From positions 1 to 18,119 of the forward strand of contig JAOUJX010000031.1 in NCBI GenBank assembly GCA_029882955.1: a DNA stretch of 18,119 bases, given 5' to 3'. The notes under the pieces were generated by a model. It did no database searches. It was not told the origin of the DNA and saw nothing but the letters and a program-made list of their open reading frames with translations. Made by a program: the position numbers and the translations under genes. Positions 6,833 through 14,947 of this stretch are shown piece by piece. The stretch comes from Gammaproteobacteria bacterium. GTDB lineage: Bacteria > Pseudomonadota > Gammaproteobacteria > GCA-001735895. Positions within the stretch are counted from its first letter, which is position 1. Each line of letters begins with the position of its first letter.

Positions 6833-9142
6833 TTGAGAGTTGTTGTTCTTATCAGTGCACTTGCACTGCTGTTTTCTGCGGTTAGTGTACGAGCGGAAAA
6901 TTTCACGGTTGATCACATCGAAGTGATCGGTGTGAAAAAAATAGCGATTGGCACGGTGCTGAATTATCTGCCGATTAATATCGGCGAAGAGTTCGAAGAT
7001 AGCCGATCGGCAGAAATTATCCGCGAGCTTTATTCCACAGGTTTTTTTGAATACGTCGAACTGCTACGAGATGATAATACGTTACTAGTCAAGGTTCGCG
7101 AGCGCCCGTCCATCGCGGAAATTAATATCGAAGGCAACGAAGAAATTGAAGATGAAATGCTGGACCAGGCACTGGACCAAATCGGTATGTCCAAAGGTCG
7201 GATTTTTAATGAACTACAGTTATCCAGGCTCGAATTGGAACTACAGCAGCTCTATTATTCATTGGGGAAATATGCGGTTAAACTGGAGGCAAAATCGCGT
7301 AGCCTGGATGAAGATCGTGTTGCCATCGATATCGATATTTCCGAAGGTGAGCCTGCGTTAATCCGTTCGATAAATATCACCGGGAATAATGAGTTTGAAG
7401 AGGAAGATCTACTCGACGAATTCCAACTCGAAACCAGCGATAGTGGCTGGTTTGCATCCGATCAGTATGCCAGTTCGAAGTTAACCGGTGATCTGGAAAA
7501 CCTACGCTCTTATTATCTCGATCAGGGTTATGTAAAATTTAATGTCGATTCCAAACAGGTTTCGATAAGTCCTGATCGTAAGGATATTAATATATCGGTT
7601 AATATCACTGAGGGTCAGCAATTTACCCTGCGGGAAGTTGATATAACCGGTGAATTAGTGCTCGATAAAGCGGAATTAATGGCCCTCGTATCTTTCCGCG
7701 AGGGAGACATATTTTCTCGTAAAAAAGTAACTAAAGCGATATCTCTGATTCAGCAACGGCTCGGCGAAGAAGGTTATGCATTTGCCGAGGTAAGAGCTCT
7801 GCCAGAACTAAATGAAGGCGATCATACCGTCAGTCTAAAGTTACTGGTCAATCCGGGTAAGAAGATCATGGTACGGCTAATCAAATTTGCCGGTAATGAC
7901 AGGACTCGTGATAACGTGTTGCGCCGCGAAATGCGACAAATGGAAGGTGAACTTTATCGAACCAGTAAAGTAAACCGCTCAAGAACCCGCTTGCAACGAC
8001 TAAATTTTCTTGGTTCGGTAGAATTACGTGCGATTCGTGTCGAGGGACAGGATGATATGGTCGACCTCCTGATCACGGTTACCGAAAGATTCTCTGGAAA
8101 TTTTTCGATTGGGTTAGGCTTCTCCCAGGTACAGGGTACAACCCTTAGTCTGGGTTTGACGCATGATAATATTTTTGGCTCTGGTAACCGAGTCAGTCTT
8201 ACATTCGATAATTCGGTTGCGTCAGAGCAATATAGTTTTAATTACAATAATCCTTTTTATACACCGGACGGAATTAGTCGTGGCTTCAACTTTAGCATTA
8301 CTAAAACTGATGCTGCTGAAGATAACGTCAGTAACTTTTTAATCGATCGACTCAATTTATCGATGAATTACGGTATCCCGCTGTCCGAATTTAACCGGAT
8401 GAGCCTTGAGTTCGGTGTTGTTGGGTATGATATCACTCTGTCTTCGGGTACTGCAGACGAAATTTTCGAGTTTATTATTAATAACACTGAAGAATACGAC
8501 TCAACTACCGATACATCGACGATCAATGATGTTGAGTTTACCAGCGGATTTGCTTCTCTCAGCTTATCCAAAGATACGCGGAATAGACGAGTCTTCGCCG
8601 ATAATGGTCATTTGAACAGGATCAGTCTACAGCTGTTTGGCGGCGATCTCGAATTTTATAAACTGCGTTATCGTCATCAATCGGCGTTCGCGATGACCGA
8701 TTCATTAACCTATAATCTGCGTACCAGGATAGGCTATGGTGAAGGCACCGGTGACACCACCGATCTACCATTTTTCGAAAAATTTACCGCTGGTGGTGTT
8801 CGTTCGGTTCGTGGTTATGATCGCAATAGTCTCGGACCGCTAGACAGTAATGGCGACCCCTTCGGAGGAAGTTTGCAGGTTCTTATCACCAATGAGCTGT
8901 TGATACCAATCGAGTCGTGGGGCAGTTCAGAAACCTTCCGGCTTGGGTTATACTGGGATGCGGGTAATGTCTTTGCTGATGTTGATGCTTACGACTCCGA
9001 GTTGCTCAGGCAATCTGTTGGACTGTCAGCGAAATGGTTCTCCGCGATTGGTCCGTTGGAGTTTAGCTATGCATTCCCATTAAATGACGAACCGGGTGAT
9101 GATATCCGGAATTTCCAGTTTGCACTGGGTGCTTCATTTTAA
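6833..9142 (+). CDS. bamA: Outer membrane protein assembly factor BamA
   Basis: BamA is the Omp85-family core of the complex that folds beta-barrel proteins into the outer membrane. The start is TTG at 6833, chosen because a signal peptide begins at once (MRVVVLISALALLFSAVSVRA, cleaved before EN) and AGGG lies about 6 bases upstream. After this come five POTRA domains (about residues 24-420; for example FTVDHIEVIGVKK opens POTRA1). A C-terminal barrel of about 350 residues follows, with the VRGY motif of loop 6 at 659-662 and the terminal aromatic FALGASF typical of Bam substrates. The length is 769 (810 in E. coli). It lies between rseP and skp. Confidence 0.98.
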   Translation: MRVVVLISALALLFSAVSVRAENFTVDHIEVIGVKKIAIGTVLNYLPINIGEEFEDSRSAEIIRELYSTGFFEYVELLRDDNTLLVKVRERPSIAEINIEGNEEIEDEMLDQALDQIGMSKGRIFNELQLSRLELELQQLYYSLGKYAVKLEAKSRSLDEDRVAIDIDISEGEPALIRSINITGNNEFEEEDLLDEFQLETSDSGWFASDQYASSKLTGDLENLRSYYLDQGYVKFNVDSKQVSISPDRKDINISVNITEGQQFTLREVDITGELVLDKAELMALVSFREGDIFSRKKVTKAISLIQQRLGEEGYAFAEVRALPELNEGDHTVSLKLLVNPGKKIMVRLIKFAGNDRTRDNVLRREMRQMEGELYRTSKVNRSRTRLQRLNFLGSVELRAIRVEGQDDMVDLLITVTERFSGNFSIGLGFSQVQGTTLSLGLTHDNIFGSGNRVSLTFDNSVASEQYSFNYNNPFYTPDGISRGFNFSITKTDAAEDNVSNFLIDRLNLSMNYGIPLSEFNRMSLEFGVVGYDITLSSGTADEIFEFIINNTEEYDSTTDTSTINDVEFTSGFASLSLSKDTRNRRVFADNGHLNRISLQLFGGDLEFYKLRYRHQSAFAMTDSLTYNLRTRIGYGEGTGDTTDLPFFEKFTAGGVRSVRGYDRNSLGPLDSNGDPFGGSLQVLITNELLIPIESWGSSETFRLGLYWDAGNVFADVDAYDSELLRQSVGLSAKWFSAIGPLEFSYAFPLNDEPGDDIRNFQFALGASF

Positions 9143-9152
9143 AGAGGTTTAA

Positions 9153-9683
9153 TTGAACGTTTTAACTCGATATTTTCTGATCCTGTCTTTTGTGCTGGGT
9201 AGTACCGCCGTTACTGCTGACGACCATCCGTATAAAATTGGATTTGTGAATACATCTAAGGTTTTGAAGCAGGCGCCCCAGGCTCGTAAAGTCGAAGAGC
9301 GCCTGAAAGCGGAATTTGGTCCCAGGGAAACGCAGATAAAGGAACAAAGGCAGGAAATTCTGGCACTTGAAGAGCAGATAAAGTCCGATAAAAAGATTAA
9401 TTCCAATATCCGAAGAAAGCTTGAGCGAGAGATCAGGCTCAAAGTTAGTCAACTAAAATTCCTGGAACAGGAATTCCGCGAAGATCAAAATCTGCGCCGT
9501 AACGAAGGCATTCGTGAGCTGCAACAGGTGATTGCTGGCGTGCTCGAAGAATTAGGAGATTCCGGCAATTACGATTTAATACTAACCGAAGGTGTTAGCT
9601 ATGTATCGGGTCAAATCGATATCACCGAGAAAATCATCCAAATGCTAAATCAGTTAGCGGAAACGACACCGGAAGCCCAGTAG
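9153..9683 (+). CDS. skp: Periplasmic chaperone Skp (OmpH family)
   Basis: Skp is a trimeric periplasmic holdase that carries unfolded outer-membrane proteins to BamA, encoded just upstream. The TTG start at 9153 follows AAAGAGG at 9141-9147 and opens a signal peptide (LTRYFLILSFVLGSTAVTA, then DDHP). The mature protein has the typical IGFVNTSKVLKQAPQA opening strand. A long charged helical hairpin follows (about residues 45-125, rich in E, K, Q and R), then the closing strand YDLILTEGVSYVS. At 176 residues it is slightly longer than the E. coli protein (161), with an extra C-terminal tail. Confidence 0.94.
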   Translation: MNVLTRYFLILSFVLGSTAVTADDHPYKIGFVNTSKVLKQAPQARKVEERLKAEFGPRETQIKEQRQEILALEEQIKSDKKINSNIRRKLEREIRLKVSQLKFLEQEFREDQNLRRNEGIRELQQVIAGVLEELGDSGNYDLILTEGVSYVSGQIDITEKIIQMLNQLAETTPEAQ

Positions 9684-9715
9684 TTTCTTCAAATTTAGAG
9701 GGTCTATATAAGCTA

Positions 9716-10750
9716 ATGCCGTTAAGCCTGCAACAACTGGCAGATCAACTCGATCATCGGTTTCAGGGTGATGCGGATCTTGTTATTCATGGCGTAGCCT
9801 CGCTGACGAGTGCTCAGACCGGAGATCTGTGCTTTTTGCAGCATAAAAAATATCTCAGTCAGCTCGACCAGAGTCGGTGTTCGGTGCTAATTGTTCCAGA
9901 TGATTTCGATAACTTGCTAACGAATAAATCCATTATATATTCGCCTGACCCCCAGTTTAGTTTTGCGCGTGCAATACCATTGTTAACGCCTCCCGAAGTA
10001 CTCGGTAATAAAATTTCCGGCATCCACCCTTCGGCTCAAATAGCTGAATCAGCTACCCTCGGTGAAGGTGTTTCGATCGGTGCCCTGTCTGTCATTGGTG
10101 AAAATACGGTGATAGGTACTGGAACTAAAATTGCTGCAGGTTGTATTATTGAGGACAATGTCCGGCTAGGCCGGGATTGTCTGCTTCATAGTCGAGTCAC
10201 AGTCGCGTACCGTGTCGTGATCGGTGATCGCTGTATATTTCATTCGGGAGTAGTACTGGGCTCAGATGGATTTGGCCTGGCGCTGGTTAACCATGAGTGG
10301 CAAAAGATTCCACAAATCGGTACAGTCATCATCGGTGATGATGTCGAAATTGGAGCAAATACAACAGTGGATCGTGGTGCCGTCGATGACACCATAATCG
10401 AGGAAGGTTGTAAACTCGATAACCTGATTCAGGTAGCGCATAATGTGCGCATTGGTGCGCATACCGCGATAGCAGCATGTGTCGGTATTGCCGGCAGCGC
10501 AAATATTGGCAGGTATTGTAGAATCTCTGGTGCGGCGGTCGTGTTAGGTCATTTGAGCGTAGCTGATCATGTAACAGTCAATGCAATGTCGATGGTCACC
10601 AAAGATATTAAACAGGCCGGGGTTTACTCTTCGAGCACGCCTTTAATGGAAAGCAGTGAGTGGCGAAAAAATAATGCTCGTATTAAATCGCTGGATAAAC
10701 TAGCCAGGAAAGTCGCAGAACTGGAGCAGCGATCCCGAATGCCAGAATGA
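9716..10750 (+). CDS. lpxD: UDP-3-O-(3-hydroxyacyl)glucosamine N-acyltransferase
   Basis: LpxD transfers the second 3-hydroxyacyl chain from acyl-ACP onto UDP-3-O-acylglucosamine, the third step of lipid A synthesis. The N-terminal uridine-binding domain (MPLSLQQLADQLD, VASLTSAQTGDLCFL) precedes a left-handed beta-helix of hexapeptide repeats (about residues 105-310) and a C-terminal helix. The catalytic His is H242 in QVAHNVRIG. The length of 344 fits the family (341 in E. coli). The nearest Shine-Dalgarno (AGAGG, 9697-9701) is rather far from the ATG, but no other start lies nearby and the N-terminus matches the family. Confidence 0.97.
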   Translation: MPLSLQQLADQLDHRFQGDADLVIHGVASLTSAQTGDLCFLQHKKYLSQLDQSRCSVLIVPDDFDNLLTNKSIIYSPDPQFSFARAIPLLTPPEVLGNKISGIHPSAQIAESATLGEGVSIGALSVIGENTVIGTGTKIAAGCIIEDNVRLGRDCLLHSRVTVAYRVVIGDRCIFHSGVVLGSDGFGLALVNHEWQKIPQIGTVIIGDDVEIGANTTVDRGAVDDTIIEEGCKLDNLIQVAHNVRIGAHTAIAACVGIAGSANIGRYCRISGAAVVLGHLSVADHVTVNAMSMVTKDIKQAGVYSSSTPLMESSEWRKNNARIKSLDKLARKVAELEQRSRMPE

Positions 10751-10779
10751 TTACAAATTTAATTAATGACTGAGGTTAT

Positions 10780-11226
10780 ATGTCGGAACTAGATATAAGT
10801 AAAATAATGGAATTTCTTCCGCATCGTTACCCCTTTTTACTGGTTGATCGGGTGCTGGAAACCGATCGGAGCGAATATTTGTCAGCGATAAAAAATGTGT
10901 CCATCAATGAACCTTTTTTTCAGGGCCATTTCCCGGGCCAGCCCATTATGCCTGGAGTTCTGATCCTGGAGGCGTTGGCTCAGGCGACGGGATTATTAGC
11001 ATTTTCCTCGATGGATGGAGACTATAAAACCAAACTCTATATGCTGGTTGGGATTGATAAGTCGCGATTTCGTGATCAGGTATTACCTGGCGATCAACTG
11101 CGATTGGATGTTCGCTTACTGCGTAATATGCGTGGTATCGGCAAGTACGAATGTCGGGCGTTGGTCGGCGACAGACTGGTTGCAGAAGCTGAAATGATGT
11201 GTTCGGCCCAGGATAGAGTTGCATGA
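10780..11226 (+). CDS. fabZ: 3-hydroxyacyl-ACP dehydratase FabZ
   Basis: FabZ dehydrates 3-hydroxyacyl-ACPs in fatty acid elongation and so competes with LpxA and LpxD for the same substrate; sitting between their genes is the conserved arrangement. The 148-residue hot-dog-fold protein shows LPHRYPFLLVDRVLE at the N-terminus and the catalytic pair H50 in GHFPGQPIMPG and E64 in GVLILEALAQA. TGAGGT at 10771-10776 precedes the ATG. The stop overlaps the lpxA start (ATGA). Confidence 0.98.
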   Translation: MSELDISKIMEFLPHRYPFLLVDRVLETDRSEYLSAIKNVSINEPFFQGHFPGQPIMPGVLILEALAQATGLLAFSSMDGDYKTKLYMLVGIDKSRFRDQVLPGDQLRLDVRLLRNMRGIGKYECRALVGDRLVAEAEMMCSAQDRVA

Positions 11227-11993
11227 TCCATGAAACTGCCATCATCGATCCAGCAGCTCGTCTGGCGGAAGATGTCAGCGTGGGTGCCTATACGATAATC
11301 GGTGTCGATGTAGAAATCGGTAGTGGTACGACTATTGGCCCACATGTTGTTATTAATGGGCCAACAAAACTGGGTCGTAATAACAAAATTTTTCAATTTG
11401 CATCGATAGGTGAAGCACCACAGGACAAGAAGTACGCCGGGCAACCGACGCGCCTGGAGGTTGGCGATAACAATATTATTCGAGAATATGTGACCTTGAA
11501 CCGGGGCACTGCCGAAGGCATCGGCGAGACAGTGATCGGTAGTGATAACTTGTTCATGGCTTATTGCCATGTTGCCCACGATTGTGTCGTTGGCAACCAT
11601 ATAGTCTTCGCCAATGCGGCTTCCCTTGCCGGACATGTAACGGTTGGGGATTTTTCGATTCTGGGTGGTTTTACTTCGGTGCATCAGTTTACGGATATTG
11701 GTGAAAAAGCATTTACTGGATTGGGCTCGGTTATTACGCAGGATATTCCCCCATTTTCAACCGCAGCAGGCAATCGAGCGAGGACGATTGGAATTAACAA
11801 AGAAGGGTTAAAGCGTAAAGGCTTTTCAGCAGAATTAATCCGTGCTTTGCATAAGAGTTTTAGAACACTGTTGAAGTCACGTACCTCGAGCCCCGAGGCT
11901 TTTGAGCAGCTAAAGCCGTTATGCGAGCAGTATCCTGAGGTCAATACTTTTGTAGAATTTGTTAAAAACAGTAAACGAGGTATAGCGCGTTAG
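11223..11993 (+). CDS. lpxA: UDP-N-acetylglucosamine O-acyltransferase LpxA
   Basis: LpxA catalyses the first lipid A step, moving a 3-hydroxyacyl chain from ACP to UDP-GlcNAc. It is a trimeric left-handed beta-helix. Hexapeptide repeats run from residue 1 to about 185, followed by a helical C-terminal domain. The conserved segment FQFASIGEAPQDKKYAGQPT and the catalytic His H119 (AYCHVAHD; H125 in E. coli) are present. At 256 residues it is 6 shorter than the E. coli protein, within the beta-helix. Translation is probably coupled to fabZ by the 4-bp overlap. No lpxB follows; the next gene is tsaB. Confidence 0.97.
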   Translation: MIHETAIIDPAARLAEDVSVGAYTIIGVDVEIGSGTTIGPHVVINGPTKLGRNNKIFQFASIGEAPQDKKYAGQPTRLEVGDNNIIREYVTLNRGTAEGIGETVIGSDNLFMAYCHVAHDCVVGNHIVFANAASLAGHVTVGDFSILGGFTSVHQFTDIGEKAFTGLGSVITQDIPPFSTAAGNRARTIGINKEGLKRKGFSAELIRALHKSFRTLLKSRTSSPEAFEQLKPLCEQYPEVNTFVEFVKNSKRGIAR

Positions 11994-12020
11994 CCGCGTA
12001 CCCAGCTTGCTATTCCTGTT

Positions 12021-12698
12021 TTGAATATCCTCGCCATAGATACCTCGACCGAGGCCTGTTCCGCCGCCTTACTGCGCGAGGATGGGTGTGTGTTTGCCGA
12101 ATACGAGCTCGCGCCTCGACAACATACTCGCCTTTTGCCAAAAATGATGACAACGGTTATTAAAGTCGCAGGGCTTCCCCGGTCGTCGATAACACATTGT
12201 GCTTTTACCAACGGACCGGGTGCGTTTACCGGCGTTCGAATTGCCACCTCCACGGCGCAGGGTATAGGCGTTGCCTTAAAAATACCACTGGTACCGATAT
12301 CGACGCTGGCAACGCTGGCCCAGGTGAGTTTCGACAGACAACAGGGCGACTCGACACTGGTAGCGCTAGATGCGCGCATGGGGGAGGTTTACTGGGCAGT
12401 ATATCAACGTGACGAGCGTGGTTTGGCCAGTTTGCGTGGCCTGGAAATGTTGAGCAAGGTTAATGACGTCATCGTTGAAAGGACGATTAGCCAGGGTGCT
12501 GGACACGGCTGGTCGGTTGGTCAGCCGGTCTGGAGCGTCGAGCAATCCGTTGCAGTCGACCCGGACCTGCTTCCAGACGCGCAATCTCTGCTAAAGCTGG
12601 CCGAAAGAGCGGTCCATAATGGCGAGACCTGTGCGCCAGAAAGCATCAGTATTAACTATCTGCGGAATCAGGTCGCCGAAAAGTCGAAAAAAGTATGA
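12021..12698 (+). CDS. tsaB: tRNA t6A modification protein TsaB
   Basis: TsaB (YeaZ) is the non-catalytic partner of TsaD in making threonylcarbamoyladenosine at position 37 of ANN-decoding tRNAs. The 225 residues open with the ASKHA-fold start MNILAIDTSTEACSAAL. The strong family signature NGPGAFTGVRIATSTAQGI lies near residues 64-82, followed by PLVPISTLATLAQ. The only start that preserves the first strand is TTG at 12021; no clear Shine-Dalgarno precedes it, and an in-frame stop (the lpxA TAG) lies 27 bases upstream. Residues 164-177 hold a tandem seven-residue repeat (WSVGQPV, WSVEQSV). It overlaps truD by 4 bp. Confidence 0.94.
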   Translation: MNILAIDTSTEACSAALLREDGCVFAEYELAPRQHTRLLPKMMTTVIKVAGLPRSSITHCAFTNGPGAFTGVRIATSTAQGIGVALKIPLVPISTLATLAQVSFDRQQGDSTLVALDARMGEVYWAVYQRDERGLASLRGLEMLSKVNDVIVERTISQGAGHGWSVGQPVWSVEQSVAVDPDLLPDAQSLLKLAERAVHNGETCAPESISINYLRNQVAEKSKKV

Positions 12699-13726
12699 AT
12701 TGTGTACTAGCTTACCCGTACGGATCAGCACTGACTACGGGCAGGCTAAAAGAGCAAGCCGCTGATTTTAAGGTCACCGAAAATCTTGGCTTTGAGCCAT
12801 CAGGCGAGGGGGAGCATTTATTCCTGTTGGTCAAAAAAGCCGGTATGAGTACGCATGAGTTAATCGATGCCATAGCCCGTGATTTCAAACTAAAACCTCG
12901 TGATATTGGTTATAGTGGTTTAAAGGACAAGCTGGCGGTTACCCAACAATGGCTGAGTCTGCATTTACCCGGTCAAATGCATCAATTCAATATGCCGGAG
13001 ATCGATGCTTATACCATATTGCAGCAGAGCTGGCATCATCGCAAGCTCAAGCCCGGCACTCACCGTACTAATTCGTTCGAAGTGATCGTTCGAAATCTGG
13101 AAGGGTTTACTGAGGATACCGAGCGGCAAATTAACGCAATCAAATCAGCAGGTATGGCTAATTATTTTGGTCAGCAAAGGTTTGGTGAGCGCCTCGACAA
13201 TGTCAGTCGGGCTCTGCAGATATTTAGTAATCCACGAAAGACCAGAAAGCTTAGTCGAAATAAAAAAGGTATTTATTTGTCGAGCCTTCGCAGCCATCTC
13301 TTTAATCAGATCCTATCGAGCAGAATCGATTCAGGATACTGGCAGGAACCGATTGAAGGCGATGTTTATATGTTAAGCGGGAGTCAGTCGATATTTTACG
13401 AGGCTCTAAACGATGATATTCGAAACCGATATAAAAGCTTTGACCTGTCGAGCAGTGCCAGCCTGTTTGGTGACGGGAATAGTAAACTTGCCGATAAAGC
13501 CCAGGCGATTGAAGAACAGGTGTTTTCAGGGCATCCTGAGATAGTCGACTGTTTACGACGTCTAAAGGCGAAACTGCAAATGCGGCCGGTCCGGGTCGCA
13601 GTAGAGGATTTAAACGTCGAATATCAGGAGAAAGAAAAAACGCTATTAATCAAAGCGACCTTACCCAGTGGCAGTTACTTCACTACACTGCTCGATCACT
13701 TTATCGATACTCGTGATCGCTCATAG
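12695..13726 (+). CDS. truD: tRNA pseudouridine(13) synthase TruD
   Basis: TruD isomerises U13 of tRNA-Glu to pseudouridine. The 343-residue protein shows the early motif AADFKVTENLGFEPSGEGEH, the catalytic Asp D78 in GYSGLKDKLAVTQQWLS and the conserved NYFGQQRFG segment near residue 155. The ATG overlaps the tsaB stop (ATGA), so the two tRNA-modification genes are probably co-translated. Its stop lies 2 bp from the stop of the convergent peroxiredoxin gene. Confidence 0.96.
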   Translation: MNCVLAYPYGSALTTGRLKEQAADFKVTENLGFEPSGEGEHLFLLVKKAGMSTHELIDAIARDFKLKPRDIGYSGLKDKLAVTQQWLSLHLPGQMHQFNMPEIDAYTILQQSWHHRKLKPGTHRTNSFEVIVRNLEGFTEDTERQINAIKSAGMANYFGQQRFGERLDNVSRALQIFSNPRKTRKLSRNKKGIYLSSLRSHLFNQILSSRIDSGYWQEPIEGDVYMLSGSQSIFYEALNDDIRNRYKSFDLSSSASLFGDGNSKLADKAQAIEEQVFSGHPEIVDCLRRLKAKLQMRPVRVAVEDLNVEYQEKEKTLLIKATLPSGSYFTTLLDHFIDTRDRS

Positions 13727-13728
13727 CA

Positions 13729-14211
13729 TCACAGGCAATTCAGCATCGTTTCAGCATCGCTGACTTCGAACTTGTCAGGTTCTTCAATGTTCAATACTTC
13801 GACGACACCGTCGTTTACAACCATTGCATAGCGCCGTGAACGAATACCCATGCCGCGTTTGCTCCGATCTATATCGAGGCCTACCGCACGGGTGAAATAG
13901 GCGCTGCCGTCGGCAAGCATGAAGACACGATCCTCGACATTCTGATCTTTGCCCCAGGCTGCCATAACATGGGCGTCGTTAACCGACAGGCAGACGATAC
14001 TATCGATGCCTTTGGCAAAGAATTCGTCAGCCTTAACCACATATCCAGGCAAATGCGTTGCTGAGCAGGTAGGAGTGAAAGCACCGGGTAAGGCGAAAAG
14101 AAGCACTTTTTTACCGGCGAAAATTTTATCCGAATCTATATTCGAAACTCCTTTTTCGTGCATGTACTGAAGCGTTACTGAAGGTAGCTTATCACCAACT
14201 TTAATCGTCAT
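13729..14211 (-). CDS. Peroxiredoxin, Prx5 type
   Basis: A thiol peroxidase of 160 residues that reduces hydrogen peroxide and alkyl hydroperoxides. The Prx5-family active site PGAFTPTCS holds the peroxidatic Cys at C49, followed by THLPGYV and the VCLSVNDAHVMAAWG segment (C74). A conserved Arg candidate lies in RSRRYAMVV. There is no glutaredoxin fusion at the C-terminus, unlike the Haemophilus form. A third Cys, C159, is the penultimate residue (NCL would end the chain) and could act as a resolving thiol; this is inference. The start at 14211 has AGGG 9 bases upstream on its strand. Convergent with truD. Confidence 0.93.
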   Translation of the reverse strand: MTIKVGDKLPSVTLQYMHEKGVSNIDSDKIFAGKKVLLFALPGAFTPTCSATHLPGYVVKADEFFAKGIDSIVCLSVNDAHVMAAWGKDQNVEDRVFMLADGSAYFTRAVGLDIDRSKRGMGIRSRRYAMVVNDGVVEVLNIEEPDKFEVSDAETMLNCL

Positions 14212-14243
14212 TTTTTGAAACCCTGATTATCAATTTGACGTCT

Positions 14244-14271
14244 ATTCTAAATCCAAACAAAATTATTTTAA
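14244..14271 (-). promoter_or_regulatory. Candidate promoter for the peroxiredoxin gene
   Basis: On the minus strand TAGAAT (plus-strand 14244-14249) lies 16 bases after TTAAAA (14266-14271). This would place the transcript start roughly 26 bases before the gene. The -35 match is only moderate and the region is A+T rich, so this is a weak call. The rest of 14212-14335 shows no gene. Confidence 0.3.
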
Positions 14272-14335
14272 CCATAAATCTCGCAGGATTTTTATTTTCT
14301 TTCGCGAATATCGAGCACAGGCTAAAATATCGACC

Positions 14336-14932
14336 ATGCAAAATCATCGACTACAGCAATGCCAGCACTGGATATTCGACATGGATGGAACCTTAACGAT
14401 CAGTGCCCACGACTTTGAATATATCCGCCGTGAACTCGGAATAGCTCCCGGAGTACCTATTCTGGAAGCGCTAAATGCAATGCCTGACGAGCAATCGGCC
14501 CCTTTATGGCTAAAGCTTAACCAGCTCGAAGAAGACTTCGCCGAGCAGTCCTCGTTAATGCATGGTGCGCTGGATTTGCTGGAGAAACTCTACGCTCGTG
14601 GTGTTGAACTGGCTATCTTGACCAGGAATACCATGCCGGTAGTCGAGAAAACTCTGGAGGCCTGCGGTCTCGATCATTTTTTCCCACAGAAACATCGCCT
14701 GGACCGAGATTCCTGCACACCCAAACCATCACCTGACGGCATTAACCATCTGTTGGATTTATGGAATATAGACGCCAGCAAAGCTGTCATGGTAGGTGAT
14801 TATGTATTTGACCTGCAGGCGGGTCGTAGCGCGGGCGTAACCACGATACATCTCGACACCCGAGGAATTGACTGGCCCGAATGCACAGACATCAAAGTAA
14901 AGCATCTCGACGAATTAGACCTTTATCTGTAG
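14336..14932 (+). CDS. HAD-superfamily hydrolase (subfamily IA, phosphoglycolate-phosphatase-like)
   Basis: A probable cytoplasmic phosphatase of 198 residues; the substrate cannot be read from the sequence. All four HAD motifs are visible: FDMDGTLT (nucleophile D15 and D17), ILTRNT (T96), the Lys of PKPSPDG (K130) and VMVGDYVFD (D155 and D159). A helical cap of about 60 residues lies between motifs I and II, as in subfamily IA. No Shine-Dalgarno is close to the ATG; TAAAAT at 14323-14328 could be a -10 element so near the start that the mRNA would be nearly leaderless. It is alone on its strand, with divergent and convergent neighbours. Confidence 0.88.
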   Translation: MQNHRLQQCQHWIFDMDGTLTISAHDFEYIRRELGIAPGVPILEALNAMPDEQSAPLWLKLNQLEEDFAEQSSLMHGALDLLEKLYARGVELAILTRNTMPVVEKTLEACGLDHFFPQKHRLDRDSCTPKPSPDGINHLLDLWNIDASKAVMVGDYVFDLQAGRSAGVTTIHLDTRGIDWPECTDIKVKHLDELDLYL

Positions 14933-14947
14933 GGGTGCCTCTACGGG

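Noticed and set aside
11094..11684. 196-residue minus-strand frame across fabZ and lpxA
   Set aside because: Antisense shadow of two clear genes, with a His/Cys/Trp-rich composition unlike a real protein.
10021..11750. Hexapeptide-type repeats in lpxD and lpxA as DNA repeats
   Set aside because: The periodicity is at protein level (left-handed beta-helix) and the DNA units are too diverged to count as a nucleotide repeat.
14929..14944. Small hairpin between the HAD and MBL-fold genes as a two-way terminator
   Set aside because: Only 6 bp with one G-U pair, overlapping the HAD stop codon, and no T-run on either strand.
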